Origin: Polaribacter sp. L3A8 | GTDB taxonomy: Bacteria; Bacteroidota; Bacteroidia; Flavobacteriales; Flavobacteriaceae | DNA: 64,000 nucleotides | NCBI RefSeq assembly: GCF_009796785.1 | Contig: NZ_CP047026.1 | Location: forward strand, 1,882,001 to 1,946,000 | Reading direction: 5' to 3' | Part shown: positions 9,853 to 17,456 of the stretch, in pieces | Layout of the letters: every line of letters begins with the position of its first letter | Numbering within the stretch: the stretch's first letter is position 1 | The notes under the pieces: generated by a model | Told to the model about the DNA's origin: nothing | Database searches by the model: none | Seen by the model: the letters and a program-made list of their open reading frames with translations, nothing else | Position numbers and translations under genes: made by a program

Positions 9853-11373
9853 TTACAAAGCAGCTTTAATTTTATCTACAAAACCAGCAATTGTATAAGG
9901 TTTAGAAATTACACCAGAAAAACCTAAAGCTAAATACCTTTCTAAATCTTCATTAGACGTATTTGCAGTTAAAGCTATAAACGGTGTTTTTGAATTCATA
10001 TTTACAGTAGGTAACTTTCTCATCAACTCCTCACCAGTCATATTTGGCATGTTAATGTCTAATAAAACAACATCAAAAGTTTCTTTTTCTATTTTAGCTA
10101 GCGCCTCTAAACCATCGTTTACAAGGGTTAAATTAGATTTTTCTTTCCCTAAAATATGTGCAACTATTGTTTGATTCATAATATCATCATCAGCCACTAA
10201 AATATTTTTACCTTTTAAAGACTTATTACCTTGTTTAAGACTTTCTCCTTCTAATGGTTTTGGTAATTCTTTTATTTTAGAAAAAGGAATTTCAACAAAA
10301 AAAGAAGTTCCTATATTTAGTTCACTTTCAACAGAAATATTTCCATTCATAGCAGAAATTAAGCGATTTACAATCGCCAAACCTAAACCTGCTCCACCAT
10401 GAATTCTATTATCATCTAATTCGTTTTGTTGGTATTCTTCAAATATTTTTAAGCATTGCTCTTTAGACATTCCTCTACCAAAATCCGTAACTTCAAAAAT
10501 GATCTTCACCAATTTCGCTGACTCAGAAGCCACTTTTACACTTGTAATAACACGTCCTTTACTCGTAAATTTTATAGCATTACCTATTAAATTTGCTAGT
10601 ATTTGTTGAATTCTAACAGCATCTCCTAAAACAAGTTTAGGTAACTTACTAGAAGTAATAAAAACGAGCTCTACTGCTTGGTTTGTATGTAACTGTTCAA
10701 AATCATTTTTACAATTCTGAATAATTTTTTGAATAGAAACTTGCTCAGACGCCAATCTTAATTTACCTGCTTCAATACGAGATAAATCTAAAATATCTTC
10801 AACAATAACTTTTAAGTTTTTACCAGAAGTTGATAAATTTGCTATATATGTTGCAGCCTTTTCATTCAGTTTCTCTGATGTAATCATTTCTGCATAGCCA
10901 AGAATTGAGTTCAGTGGGTTTCGAATTTCATGGCTCATAATTGCTAAAAATCGTGATTTTTCTTCATTTGCCTTGTCAGCAATTTTTCGCAATACATCTA
11001 ATTCAATGTTCTTTTCTGCAAGTTCTCTTTTGATAAAGAAAATATCATTTCTATTCTGATTCAGTTCACTTACATACTTATATACATTTGTTCTATTATG
11101 TATTAAAATATCTATTGAACTATCAGATTTAAAAATTTCTAAATCTATGTTGTATTCTATTGACTCCGAACTCAGAATCATCCCTTCTAAAAGAAAAGAC
11201 TCTTTTAAAGGTAGCGCTTCTAAAGTACCTTCTAAAAAAGGGCAAGCATCATAGATAGATTCTTTAAGTACAAATTCTTTTTTAGTAAATTTTCCCGCAA
11301 TAATATTTGTTATAACTCCTGAATAATCAGTAGTTAGTTGTAAAAAAACATCTTCTATTTTTGCAGGTATCAA
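9853..11373 (-). CDS. Soluble hybrid histidine kinase / response regulator
   Basis: Cytoplasmic two-component sensor of 506 residues without membrane segments. Order: an uncharacterised PAS-like N-terminal region (about 1-110), a short coiled coil (112-140), HisKA with phospho-acceptor His148 in MSHEIRNPLNS, HATPase_c with N-box Asn265 (NLIGNAIKFT), G1 box DFGRGM (Asp297) and G2 GGAGLGLAI (326-334), then a C-terminal receiver with the acidic cluster Asp395-397, phospho-acceptor Asp439 (LLDINMP), Thr469 and Lys491. No output domain is present, so phosphate is probably relayed to another protein. It is the last gene of a four-gene operon, 6 nt downstream of the small-GTPase gene, which suggests that GTPase state and kinase activity are coupled. 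No neighbouring Hpt protein or DNA-binding regulator was seen. Confidence 0.93.
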   Translation of the reverse strand: MIPAKIEDVFLQLTTDYSGVITNIIAGKFTKKEFVLKESIYDACPFLEGTLEALPLKESFLLEGMILSSESIEYNIDLEIFKSDSSIDILIHNRTNVYKYVSELNQNRNDIFFIKRELAEKNIELDVLRKIADKANEEKSRFLAIMSHEIRNPLNSILGYAEMITSEKLNEKAATYIANLSTSGKNLKVIVEDILDLSRIEAGKLRLASEQVSIQKIIQNCKNDFEQLHTNQAVELVFITSSKLPKLVLGDAVRIQQILANLIGNAIKFTSKGRVITSVKVASESAKLVKIIFEVTDFGRGMSKEQCLKIFEEYQQNELDDNRIHGGAGLGLAIVNRLISAMNGNISVESELNIGTSFFVEIPFSKIKELPKPLEGESLKQGNKSLKGKNILVADDDIMNQTIVAHILGKEKSNLTLVNDGLEALAKIEKETFDVVLLDINMPNMTGEELMRKLPTVNMNSKTPFIALTANTSNEDLERYLALGFSGVISKPYTIAGFVDKIKAAL

Positions 11374-11379
11374 TAAATA

Positions 11380-11865
11380 TTATTTTAAAGTTTCACTGGT
11401 TAATTTCATAAAAGCATCGGCTACATTTTCATCTTCTTTTGCACTCGTAATTAGATCTATGTCTACAGAAACCTTCTGTATTACGTTTTCTAATTCTTTA
11501 TCAGAAAGTAAATCTTTTTTATTACCAACAATAGTTATATTCTGCAAACCAGACAACTCCCTAATCATGTTTAAGTTTTCATCAATCGTCACATAAGTTT
11601 CCTCTCTACTAAGATCAAACACAAACATTGCTGCATGAGAGCCTAAAAAATAGGCTTTCGGTATTTTCTCATTACCATTTGTACCTGCAACATCCCAAAT
11701 CATTAATTTAATAGTTTCGTTCTTATACTCCACTACCTTTTTGCTTACTCTTACGCCAATAGTACTAATGTAATCCTCAGAAAACTCATTTAAAACAAAC
11801 CTTCTAATTAATGAAGTTTTACCAACACCAAAATTACCAACTAGTAGTACTTTTTTTGCTTTCAT
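11380..11865 (-). CDS. Ras/Rab-like small GTPase
   Basis: A 161-residue stand-alone P-loop GTPase of the Ras/Rab type. All five G motifs are visible: G1 GNFGVGKTS (residues 10-18), G2 Thr35 in STIGV, G3 WDVAG (Asp58, Gly61), G4 NKKD (115-118), G5 SAK (141-143). The position equivalent to Ras Gln61 is Thr62 (DVAGTNG instead of the usual DTAGQE), predicting slow intrinsic hydrolysis and dependence on a partner. There is no C-terminal cysteine for prenylation. It lies between a predicted longin/roadblock protein (17 nt upstream) and a hybrid histidine kinase (6 nt downstream), so it most likely acts as the switch of this signalling operon, as MglA works with the roadblock protein MglB. Effector unknown. 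Confidence 0.93.
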   Translation of the reverse strand: MKAKKVLLVGNFGVGKTSLIRRFVLNEFSEDYISTIGVRVSKKVVEYKNETIKLMIWDVAGTNGNEKIPKAYFLGSHAAMFVFDLSREETYVTIDENLNMIRELSGLQNITIVGNKKDLLSDKELENVIQKVSVDIDLITSAKEDENVADAFMKLTSETLK

Positions 11866-11882
11866 AAATTATGATTGATTAT

Positions 11883-12692
11883 TTATTCTTTAATTAATTC
11901 GTTAAATATTAATTGGTTTAAGCGTTCTTCATCAGACAAATAAGAACGATCTCTTAAAATAATTTCAGTTAAATTATTTATATTATCAGATAGTTCTTCT
12001 GTATGTTCTTCCGTTAAAACACCCGAGGTTGCAATGGCAATATAAATTGTTTTAAAATTTTTAATAGAAAGCTGAAAAGTTTCAAACTTTATATTTTCTA
12101 AATCTTGGCCTTCTTTAGAAAAAGCATCTTCGGCAAAAGATTTAATAGCCGTTAACATACCAGAAATCATGTCTTTATCTGCAATACTACCTCTAGAATA
12201 GCTTCCAGAAAGTAAACCAGATTCTTTTTCAATCACAAAAATTTCTTCGATAACAAATTCAAAAACTTCTTCTAAAACAATACCTGCATCGTTTCTTTTT
12301 CCTTTAAAGAATCTTTTAAGAATTTCTTGAATAGAGAATTTTTCTTTTATCGTTTTATTAATTCTATCGGATAACTTTGTAATTTCTGCAACAATAAATT
12401 TCTTAACCATTTTACCCATAATTGGGTATAAGGCTTCTACAACTTCGTCTTGAGAGTCTCTAATTTGAACTTTTATAGTTTCTGTAATTGTATCTCCAAA
12501 ATCTCTTGAAAAGTTTTTACGTAAATCTAAGATTTTCTCATCTACAAGTGGAGCAACTCTTTTAGATAGTTTTTCTCTTAGAATAATTTCTTCACTAAGG
12601 GAATTAAACTTTTCTCTATCTTCAGTTAATAAAAGGTCTCTGAGCAACTCAAAACGATTGTCTTTATTGTTATCTACAGTTTTTTTTTTCAT
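11883..12692 (-). CDS. Predicted GTPase-platform protein with longin/roadblock-like domain
   Basis: A 269-residue soluble protein. Residues 13-40 hold a motif RFELLRDLLLTEDREKFNSL; residues 41-135 are helical and charged; residues 145-225 (IEEIFVIEKESGLL ... DKDMISGMLTAIKSF ... TIYIAIATSGV) resemble the profile of small-GTPase-binding longin/roadblock domains, with the hydrophobic strand, GLL turn, a helix with SGMLTAI, and a final strand. From memory the same N-terminal motif plus this domain occurs in the N-terminal half of certain large bacterial OmpA-family proteins next to small GTPases; here the OmpA part is absent. It sits between a coiled-coil gene that it abuts without a gap and the GTPase gene. 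Probable role: GTPase regulator or docking platform. The fold assignment is by pattern only. Confidence 0.65.
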   Translation of the reverse strand: MKKKTVDNNKDNRFELLRDLLLTEDREKFNSLSEEIILREKLSKRVAPLVDEKILDLRKNFSRDFGDTITETIKVQIRDSQDEVVEALYPIMGKMVKKFIVAEITKLSDRINKTIKEKFSIQEILKRFFKGKRNDAGIVLEEVFEFVIEEIFVIEKESGLLSGSYSRGSIADKDMISGMLTAIKSFAEDAFSKEGQDLENIKFETFQLSIKNFKTIYIAIATSGVLTEEHTEELSDNINNLTEIILRDRSYLSDEERLNQLIFNELIKE

Positions 12693-13046
12693 TTATTCTT
12701 GCAACATCAATGCAATTTTCTCTAAAGCTTTACCTAGTTTTTTTCTATCTGCTTTTTCATCATCTAAATCGGCTAATTTTTTATCTAAATCGTCATTTAA
12801 GTCTTGAAACTTGTGTTCCATCAAACTTTCTAAATCAGCTAATTTATTTTCTAGGTTTGTAACAGACTCTGAAATATTTTTTTCAGTTTGATCTTTAAGT
12901 GTTTTAATTTTGTCGTAAACATCAGCAAATTCACTGCTGTATTGTTGCATGTTTTCGCCAAAAATTAAATCTCTTACTGCTGCAATTCTATCATCAATTT
13001 TATGATTTTCAACTACAGGCTGTTTATTTTCTGAATTTTTTTCCAT
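12693..13046 (-). CDS. Coiled-coil protein, first gene of the GTPase/kinase operon
   Basis: A 117-residue hydrophilic protein of unassigned function. Residues 20-40 (RIAAVRDLIFGENMQQYSSEF) resemble the N-terminal motif of the next gene's product (RFELLRDLLLTEDREKFNSL), so the two proteins share a module. Residues 45-100 form a long acidic coiled coil (heptad-like LENKLADLESLMEHKFQDL), and the end KADRKKLGKALEKIALML is amphipathic. Its stop codon touches the next start codon with no spacer, indicating translational coupling. It is probably a scaffold or oligomerisation partner in the GTPase module. A -7 promoter element lies 71 nt upstream. Confidence 0.75.
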   Translation of the reverse strand: MEKNSENKQPVVENHKIDDRIAAVRDLIFGENMQQYSSEFADVYDKIKTLKDQTEKNISESVTNLENKLADLESLMEHKFQDLNDDLDKKLADLDDEKADRKKLGKALEKIALMLQE

Positions 13047-13117
13047 TTATACTAAAAGTTGGTTACTAAAAAGAGTTGTTTTATTCTTTATAAGTTTTTA
13101 AAAAGAAGCACTCCTAA

Positions 13118-13125
13118 CAAAGATA
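13118..13125 (-). promoter_or_regulatory. -7 promoter element of the GTPase/kinase operon
   Basis: On the minus strand the sequence reads TATCTTTG, a full match to TAnnTTTG, with transcription expected to begin near 13112 and a leader of about 66 nt before the coiled-coil gene. No convincing -33 TTTG is visible. Confidence 0.5.
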
Positions 13126-13149
13126 CATTAAAAAAAAGTTTATAAAAAC

Positions 13150-13932
13150 CTAAATGGTTATTTTTAGGCCATCGTACGCCAAAAAAACGTTATTTGGTAG
13201 TATTTTAGAAACAGCATCATGAAAGCCTAACTTATGACTTATATGCGTTAAATATGCTTTTTTTGGTTTTAATTCGGCTATAAAATCTAATGCTTCTTGC
13301 AAATTAAAATGAGTTGAATGTTCTTCTATTCTTAACGCATTAACTACTAAAACATCTAAATTTTTCAATTTTAATTTTTCATCCTCAGAAACATATTTTA
13401 CATCTGTTAAATACCCGAAATCGCCAAATCTATACGCTTTTATTGGTAAATTTCCGTGTAAAACTTCTATAGGTGTTACTTTTAATTCATCAACATAAAA
13501 ACTAGTGCTACCAACAATTTTGGGCAACACACTTGGCGCTCCTGGATACCTGTTTTCTGTACTAAAAATATATTCAAACCGCTTTTCTAAACTGTGTAAT
13601 GTTCTCTCATTTAAATAAATAGGCATCTCTCCTATTTGATAGCAAAAAGCTCTTAAATCATCTAAACCTCCTATATGATCTGCATGTTCATGTGTAAAAA
13701 AGACCCCGTTTAAAGACTGTACATTCTCTCTTAACATTTGCTGTCTAAAATCTAAACCACAATCTACAGTGTAAGAAACATTGTCCCAAGATATTAAAAC
13801 AGAAGACCGCAAACGCTTATCTTTTAGGTTCTTAGACAAACAAACAGGGTCATTATTTGCAATCATAGGGATTCCTTGAGAAGTACCTGTTCCTAAAAAG
13901 GTAATATTTAGTTGTTTCTTGGTAAAGTTCAT
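13150..13932 (-). CDS. MBL-fold metal-dependent hydrolase (PhnP/RNase Z-like group)
   Basis: A 260-residue metallo-beta-lactamase-fold hydrolase. The N-terminus TFLGTGTSQGIP (residues 11-22) is typical of the PhnP/ElaC side of the superfamily, and the zinc motif HEHADH is at residues 81-86, followed by further ligands near GDFGYLTDV and THISHKLGF. PhnP cleaves cyclic ribose phosphates, and related proteins act on cyclic nucleotides or phosphodiesters; the substrate here is not determined. It is divergent from the 482-residue conserved gene at 14010, and the two share a 77-nt promoter region. Its own -7 element ends only 5 nt before the ATG, predicting a leaderless or nearly leaderless mRNA. 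Confidence 0.88.
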   Translation of the reverse strand: MNFTKKQLNITFLGTGTSQGIPMIANNDPVCLSKNLKDKRLRSSVLISWDNVSYTVDCGLDFRQQMLRENVQSLNGVFFTHEHADHIGGLDDLRAFCYQIGEMPIYLNERTLHSLEKRFEYIFSTENRYPGAPSVLPKIVGSTSFYVDELKVTPIEVLHGNLPIKAYRFGDFGYLTDVKYVSEDEKLKLKNLDVLVVNALRIEEHSTHFNLQEALDFIAELKPKKAYLTHISHKLGFHDAVSKILPNNVFLAYDGLKITI

Positions 13933-13937
13933 TAGAA

Positions 13938-13945
13938 CAAAAATA
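13938..13945 (-). promoter_or_regulatory. -7 promoter element of the MBL-fold gene
   Basis: Minus strand reads TATTTTTG, a match to TAnnTTTG, ending 5 nt before the ATG at 13932. Confidence 0.5.
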
Positions 13946-13954
13946 ACATAAAAA

Positions 13955-13986
13955 TTGACTCATAGCAGTCTATTTTAGTACATTTG
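13955..13986 (+). promoter_or_regulatory. Promoter of the 482-residue conserved gene
   Basis: A TTG (13955-13957) within ATTGAC is followed 21 nt later by TACATTTG (13979-13986), giving both Bacteroidota promoter elements at acceptable spacing 23 nt before the ATG at 14010. Confidence 0.6.
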
Positions 13987-14009
13987 TTTCAACCTAAAAA
14001 TCGTTATAT

Positions 14010-15458
14010 ATGGCAATTTCTTTAAAAGGAGACCAAGAAATTAGTAGTGTTCCTACTATAAAAAGCAAAGCGTTACGAATTAACCTAAATAGAGATATTT
14101 ACGGAACCTTTGCGGAAATTGGGGCAGGGCAAGAAACTGCTCGTAACTTTTTTAGATCTGGAGCTGCTTCTGGAACCATAGCTAAAGCAATGAGTGCTTA
14201 TGATAAAGATTTTTCTGATGCTATTTATGGCATAGAAGAAGATAAGCGTTATGTAACACAGCCTAGATTAAAAAAAATGTTAGGTCACGAAATCGATTTA
14301 ATGGAAGATCGTTTAAGCCGACAAAAACATCCTGACAAATTATTTTTCAGTTATGCAAATACAGTTACTACCATAGATTTTGCAAAACAATTTAAAGGTC
14401 ATGGTTGGGTAGGTATCCGTTTTCAGTTAGATCCACTAGAGGGTTATAATGAAATTGTTTTACACTTACGTTTTAAAGAAACGGATGCTCGTTTACAACA
14501 AGAAACCTTAGGTATTTTAGGTGTAAATTTAATTTACGGTGCTTTTTATTTAAATGACAATCCTAAAGACTTAGTAAAATCTTTTTACGATAATTTAAGT
14601 AGCGACCATTTAGAAATTGATATGATTAATTTCTCTGGACCGCGTTTTATGTATGTAGACAACAGATTAATGAGTTTACAGTTACTTAAAAATGGTATGA
14701 CCAATGCTGTAATGTTTGGCCCAGACGGAAACAACTTATTACCTGCTCAGGTTTTATACAAAAAAAACATTTTAGCTTTACGTGGAAGTTTTAGACCTGT
14801 TACTAAGGTAAATATGGACATGTATGAAAAATCTAAAAAATTATTTTTATCAGAAAATAAAGTTGAAGAAATTAAAACACAAGTTATTTTTGAAATTACA
14901 TTAAGTAACTTAACAGCTGAAGGTAAAATTAATGAAAGAGATTTCTTAGATAGAGCAGAATTATTGTGTTCTTTAGGACAAAATGTAATGATTACTAGTT
15001 TTCAACAATACTTTAAATTAGTAGAATATTTTAGTGAATTTACTAAAGAAAGAATGGGGTTAACGATGGGAACTCAAAACCTTATTCAAATTTTTGATGA
15101 AAAATATTATAGAAATTTAAGTGGAGGAATTTTAGAAGCTTTTGGAAAACTATTTAATAGAGACCTAAAGGTATATATGTATCCTTACCATGATGTAGCT
15201 ACTGGAGAGTATATAGATAGTGAAAGCTTAAAGGTACACCCTAGAATGAAAGAACTTTATAAATTCTTTAAGAACAATGGTAAACTTGTAAATATTGATG
15301 ATTTTGACAAAGAAATACTAGATATTTTTTCTCGTACGGTTTTAAAAATGATTTTAAACGGAGAACAAGGTTGGGAAGAAATGCTACCAGAAGGAATTGC
15401 AGATACTATTAAACAAAAAAGACTATTTGGCTACTCTAGATCTAGAATAAAAAAATAA
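14010..15458 (+). CDS. Conserved protein of unassigned function (482 aa)
   Basis: I recognise this as a family conserved in Flavobacteria but cannot assign a reaction. It is a soluble protein with no signal peptide or membrane helix. The N-terminal part is strongly patterned: KSKALRINLNRDIYGTFAEI (residues 19-38) continuing with GAGQETARNFFRSG and SGTIAKAMSAYDKDFSDAIYG, which suggests a phosphate- or nucleotide-handling loop. Later features include YANTVTTIDF, GWVGIRFQLDP, and FSGPRFMYVDNRLMSLQL. I recall homologues being labelled as nicotinate-nucleotide adenylyltransferases, but no HxGH nucleotidyltransferase motif is present, so I do not accept that. It has its own promoter and precedes the ECF sigma gene by 50 nt. 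Confidence 0.8.
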   Translation: MAISLKGDQEISSVPTIKSKALRINLNRDIYGTFAEIGAGQETARNFFRSGAASGTIAKAMSAYDKDFSDAIYGIEEDKRYVTQPRLKKMLGHEIDLMEDRLSRQKHPDKLFFSYANTVTTIDFAKQFKGHGWVGIRFQLDPLEGYNEIVLHLRFKETDARLQQETLGILGVNLIYGAFYLNDNPKDLVKSFYDNLSSDHLEIDMINFSGPRFMYVDNRLMSLQLLKNGMTNAVMFGPDGNNLLPAQVLYKKNILALRGSFRPVTKVNMDMYEKSKKLFLSENKVEEIKTQVIFEITLSNLTAEGKINERDFLDRAELLCSLGQNVMITSFQQYFKLVEYFSEFTKERMGLTMGTQNLIQIFDEKYYRNLSGGILEAFGKLFNRDLKVYMYPYHDVATGEYIDSESLKVHPRMKELYKFFKNNGKLVNIDDFDKEILDIFSRTVLKMILNGEQGWEEMLPEGIADTIKQKRLFGYSRSRIKK

Positions 15459-15508
15459 GTATTAAACCTTTTTATATTTTTAAAGTCTAAACAATAGAAA
15501 CTACTTAA

Positions 15509-16057
15509 TTGACAGACGAAACTCTTTTAATAGAACAGTTAAAAAACGTTAAGACTAAAGAAAAAGCGTTTAGAGAACTCATTACGCTCTACAAAGAACG
15601 CTTGTATTGGCACATTCGTAAAATTGTGATTTCTCATGATGATGCAGATGATGTTTTGCAAAATACTTTTATTAAAGTTTTTAAAAACATCGATAAATTT
15701 AATCAAGAGAGTAAACTATTTTCTTGGATGTATAGAATTGCAACCAATGAATCCATTACTTTTATCAACAAAAGAGCAAAAAATAGAAATGTCGATATTT
15801 CTGATTATCAACAAGAATTAGCTTCTACGCTAGCGAGTGATGATTTTTTTACTGGTGACGAAATTCAGGTTATTTTACAAAAAGCAGTTGCTACTTTACC
15901 ACAAAAACAACAACTTGTTTTTAACATGAAATATTTTGATGAAATAAAATATGAAGAAATGTCTAACATACTAGAAACCTCTGTAGGAGCATTAAAAGCC
16001 TCTTATTTTCATGCAGTTAAGAAAATTGAACTTTATATTAAAAAGGAAACCAATTAA
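15509..16057 (+). CDS. ECF-type RNA polymerase sigma factor
   Basis: A 182-residue sigma-70 family factor with region 2 (LYKERLYWHIRKIVISHDDADDVLQNTFIKVFKNI, residues about 25-59, including the DDADDVLQ core) and a C-terminal region 4 helix-turn-helix (LPQKQQLVFNMKYFDEIKYEEMSNIL). There is no additional domain. The start is TTG at 15509, the only plausible initiator before the conserved region. It is followed 33 nt later by a single-pass membrane protein that is probably its anti-sigma factor and then by a periplasmic Spy-like protein, the usual layout of an envelope-signal sigma module. Confidence 0.93.
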   Translation: MTDETLLIEQLKNVKTKEKAFRELITLYKERLYWHIRKIVISHDDADDVLQNTFIKVFKNIDKFNQESKLFSWMYRIATNESITFINKRAKNRNVDISDYQQELASTLASDDFFTGDEIQVILQKAVATLPQKQQLVFNMKYFDEIKYEEMSNILETSVGALKASYFHAVKKIELYIKKETN

Positions 16058-16090
16058 ACCTTTTAATAAATAAAAGGTCTAAAAAGTATC

Positions 16091-16630
16091 ATGGAAAACA
16101 ACATAAAAAATAGCGAACAATATTTAAACTCAATTTTAGGAGAAGAAACTGGTTTTTCTGTTCCTAAAGATTATTTTGCCAGCATTGAAGAGAGTATAGC
16201 AACAAAGTTGTCTGAAGAAGTGCTAACAAAAGAGCACGGTTTTACAATGCCTGATACTTATTTTAAAGAACTAGAAAACGAGATTTTAGCTAAAGTTGCA
16301 GTACCTAAAAAAGAAACAAAAGTTATTTCTTTTAAAGAACGAATTTTTAAAATGATTCCTATTGCGGCGGCAGCCTCTATTATTTTATTTATTGGATTAA
16401 ATTCTTTTGTATTTAATACTAATGAAGAACTTACTATAGATTCTCTTTCTGATGATGATATTGAATTCTGGCTAGACTCTAACACTATAAACACCACAGA
16501 CATGGCTATTGTGTTAGAAAATGACGTATTAGAAGAAGGTGACTTTTACTTTTCATCATTAGAGGATGAAAATATTGAAGATTACATAAACTCTATTGAT
16601 AACACTTCGTTTTTAAACGAAATAAATTAA
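16091..16630 (+). CDS. Putative anti-sigma factor, single-pass membrane protein with a duplicated motif
   Basis: A 179-residue protein with a cytoplasmic N-terminal half, one membrane helix at about residues 103-121 (MIPIAAAASIILFIGLNSF) and a very acidic C-terminal half that would face the periplasm. The cytoplasmic part contains two copies of a short motif: GFSVPKDYFASIEESI (about residues 21-36) and GFTMPDTYFKELENEI (about 55-70). Position directly after an ECF sigma gene and topology both suggest that it sequesters the sigma factor at the membrane, but it lacks the zinc-finger HxxxCxxC motif of classic anti-sigma factors. Function is inferred from context. Confidence 0.7.
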   Translation: MENNIKNSEQYLNSILGEETGFSVPKDYFASIEESIATKLSEEVLTKEHGFTMPDTYFKELENEILAKVAVPKKETKVISFKERIFKMIPIAAAASIILFIGLNSFVFNTNEELTIDSLSDDDIEFWLDSNTINTTDMAIVLENDVLEEGDFYFSSLEDENIEDYINSIDNTSFLNEIN

Positions 16631-16640
16631 AATTAAGGAT

Positions 16641-17096
16641 ATGAAAAAATTAATAACTATTACATGTATAGCCCTTTTTTGTACTCTTACTTTATCTGCA
16701 CAAGAAAGAAAAGATAGTAGAGAAAAAATTAAGGCCCTTAAAGTTTCTTACATCACAGAACAATTAAACTTAACACCAAATGAAGCCGAAAAATTTTGGC
16801 CTCTTTACAATGCCTACTCTAAAGAGCAGTATTCTTTAAGATACAAACTTAAGTCGGAAATAAAAGGCGCTATTAAAGATGATAAAAATGCTGTTTCTGA
16901 AAACGAGGCGGAAAGGTTAATACTATTAAAATTAGCTACAGATAAGAAGTTTTATGAAGCTCAAAAAGATTTTATAAGCAACATTAAAAAAGTAATTTCT
17001 TATAAAAAAATAATTCAACTGCAATTAGCCGAAATGGAATTTGGCAGAAAATTAATGAGAAAATATAAGCATAGAAGAGAAGATTCTAAAAATTAA
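16641..17096 (+). CDS. Periplasmic Spy/CpxP-like protein of the ECF sigma module
   Basis: A 151-residue exported protein with an N-terminal signal peptide (MKKLITITCIALFCTLTLSAQ, cleavage likely after Ala20). The mature part is nearly all helical and charged, with NLTPNEAEKFWPLYNAYSKEQY reminiscent of the LTxxQ-type helix of Spy/CpxP and zinc-resistance-associated proteins. In Flavobacteria such proteins next to ECF factors are often named sensors of ECF sigma factor. It begins 10 nt after the putative anti-sigma gene, so the three genes are one operon ending at the terminator at 17101-17137. It may sense misfolded envelope protein or metal. Confidence 0.75.
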   Translation: MKKLITITCIALFCTLTLSAQERKDSREKIKALKVSYITEQLNLTPNEAEKFWPLYNAYSKEQYSLRYKLKSEIKGAIKDDKNAVSENEAERLILLKLATDKKFYEAQKDFISNIKKVISYKKIIQLQLAEMEFGRKLMRKYKHRREDSKN

Positions 17097-17100
17097 AGAC

Positions 17101-17137
17101 AAAAAAAAAAGGAAGCAATTAGCTTCCTTTTTTTTTA
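17101..17137. terminator. Bidirectional intrinsic terminator
   Basis: GGAAGC (17111-17116) and GCTTCC (17122-17127) form a hairpin with a 5-nt loop, flanked by an A-run on the left and a T-run on the right. It can serve the ECF sigma operon on the plus strand and the 64-residue gene on the minus strand, whose stop codon lies at its edge. Confidence 0.9.
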
Positions 17138-17329
17138 CTTAATTAATGCTAGGCAAGAATATAACTCTGGTTTGTTAGATGTAAACTGCTTTAACCAAAT
17201 TGTTAGCTCATCTATTTCATAAGGTAACAATTGACTTAATGCTTTTTCAACTTCTTTACAAAATAAATCCGAATTAAAACTCACCTTTTTTAGCACCGTT
17301 TTAGTGTACTCAAACATTGCTCTAGCCAT
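17135..17329 (-). CDS. Small conserved protein (64 aa)
   Basis: A 64-residue protein starting MARAMFEYTKTVLKKVSFNSDLF. It has no signal peptide, cysteine motif or membrane helix and looks like a compact helical domain. I recall very similar small proteins in many Flavobacteria, always uncharacterised. Support comes from the coding pattern, the strong terminator exactly at its 3' end, and its position between two well-defined units. It is on the opposite strand to the sigma operon. Confidence 0.72.
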   Translation of the reverse strand: MARAMFEYTKTVLKKVSFNSDLFCKEVEKALSQLLPYEIDELTIWLKQFTSNKPELYSCLALIK

Positions 17330-17403
17330 TTTTAAGAATTAAGTTATACAATAAGAACGTTTACTATATCGTTTTAGTATGTTCGATCAAATTTAATGAA
17401 AAA

Positions 17404-17427
17404 ACCATCATTTTTTCAAATGATGGT
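17404..17427 (-). terminator. Terminator of the 86-residue gene
   Basis: ACCATCATTT (17404-17413) pairs with AAATGATGGT (17418-17427); on the minus strand the hairpin is followed by TTTTTT. It lies 30 nt after the stop codon at 17457. Confidence 0.8.
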
Positions 17428-17456
17428 CTTAAATTTTGCTTAAAAATTTGTTAAGA

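Noticed and set aside
14010..15458. Nicotinate-nucleotide adenylyltransferase label for the 482-residue protein
   Set aside because: No HxGH or ISSTxxR nucleotidyltransferase motifs are visible and the length is more than twice that of NadD.
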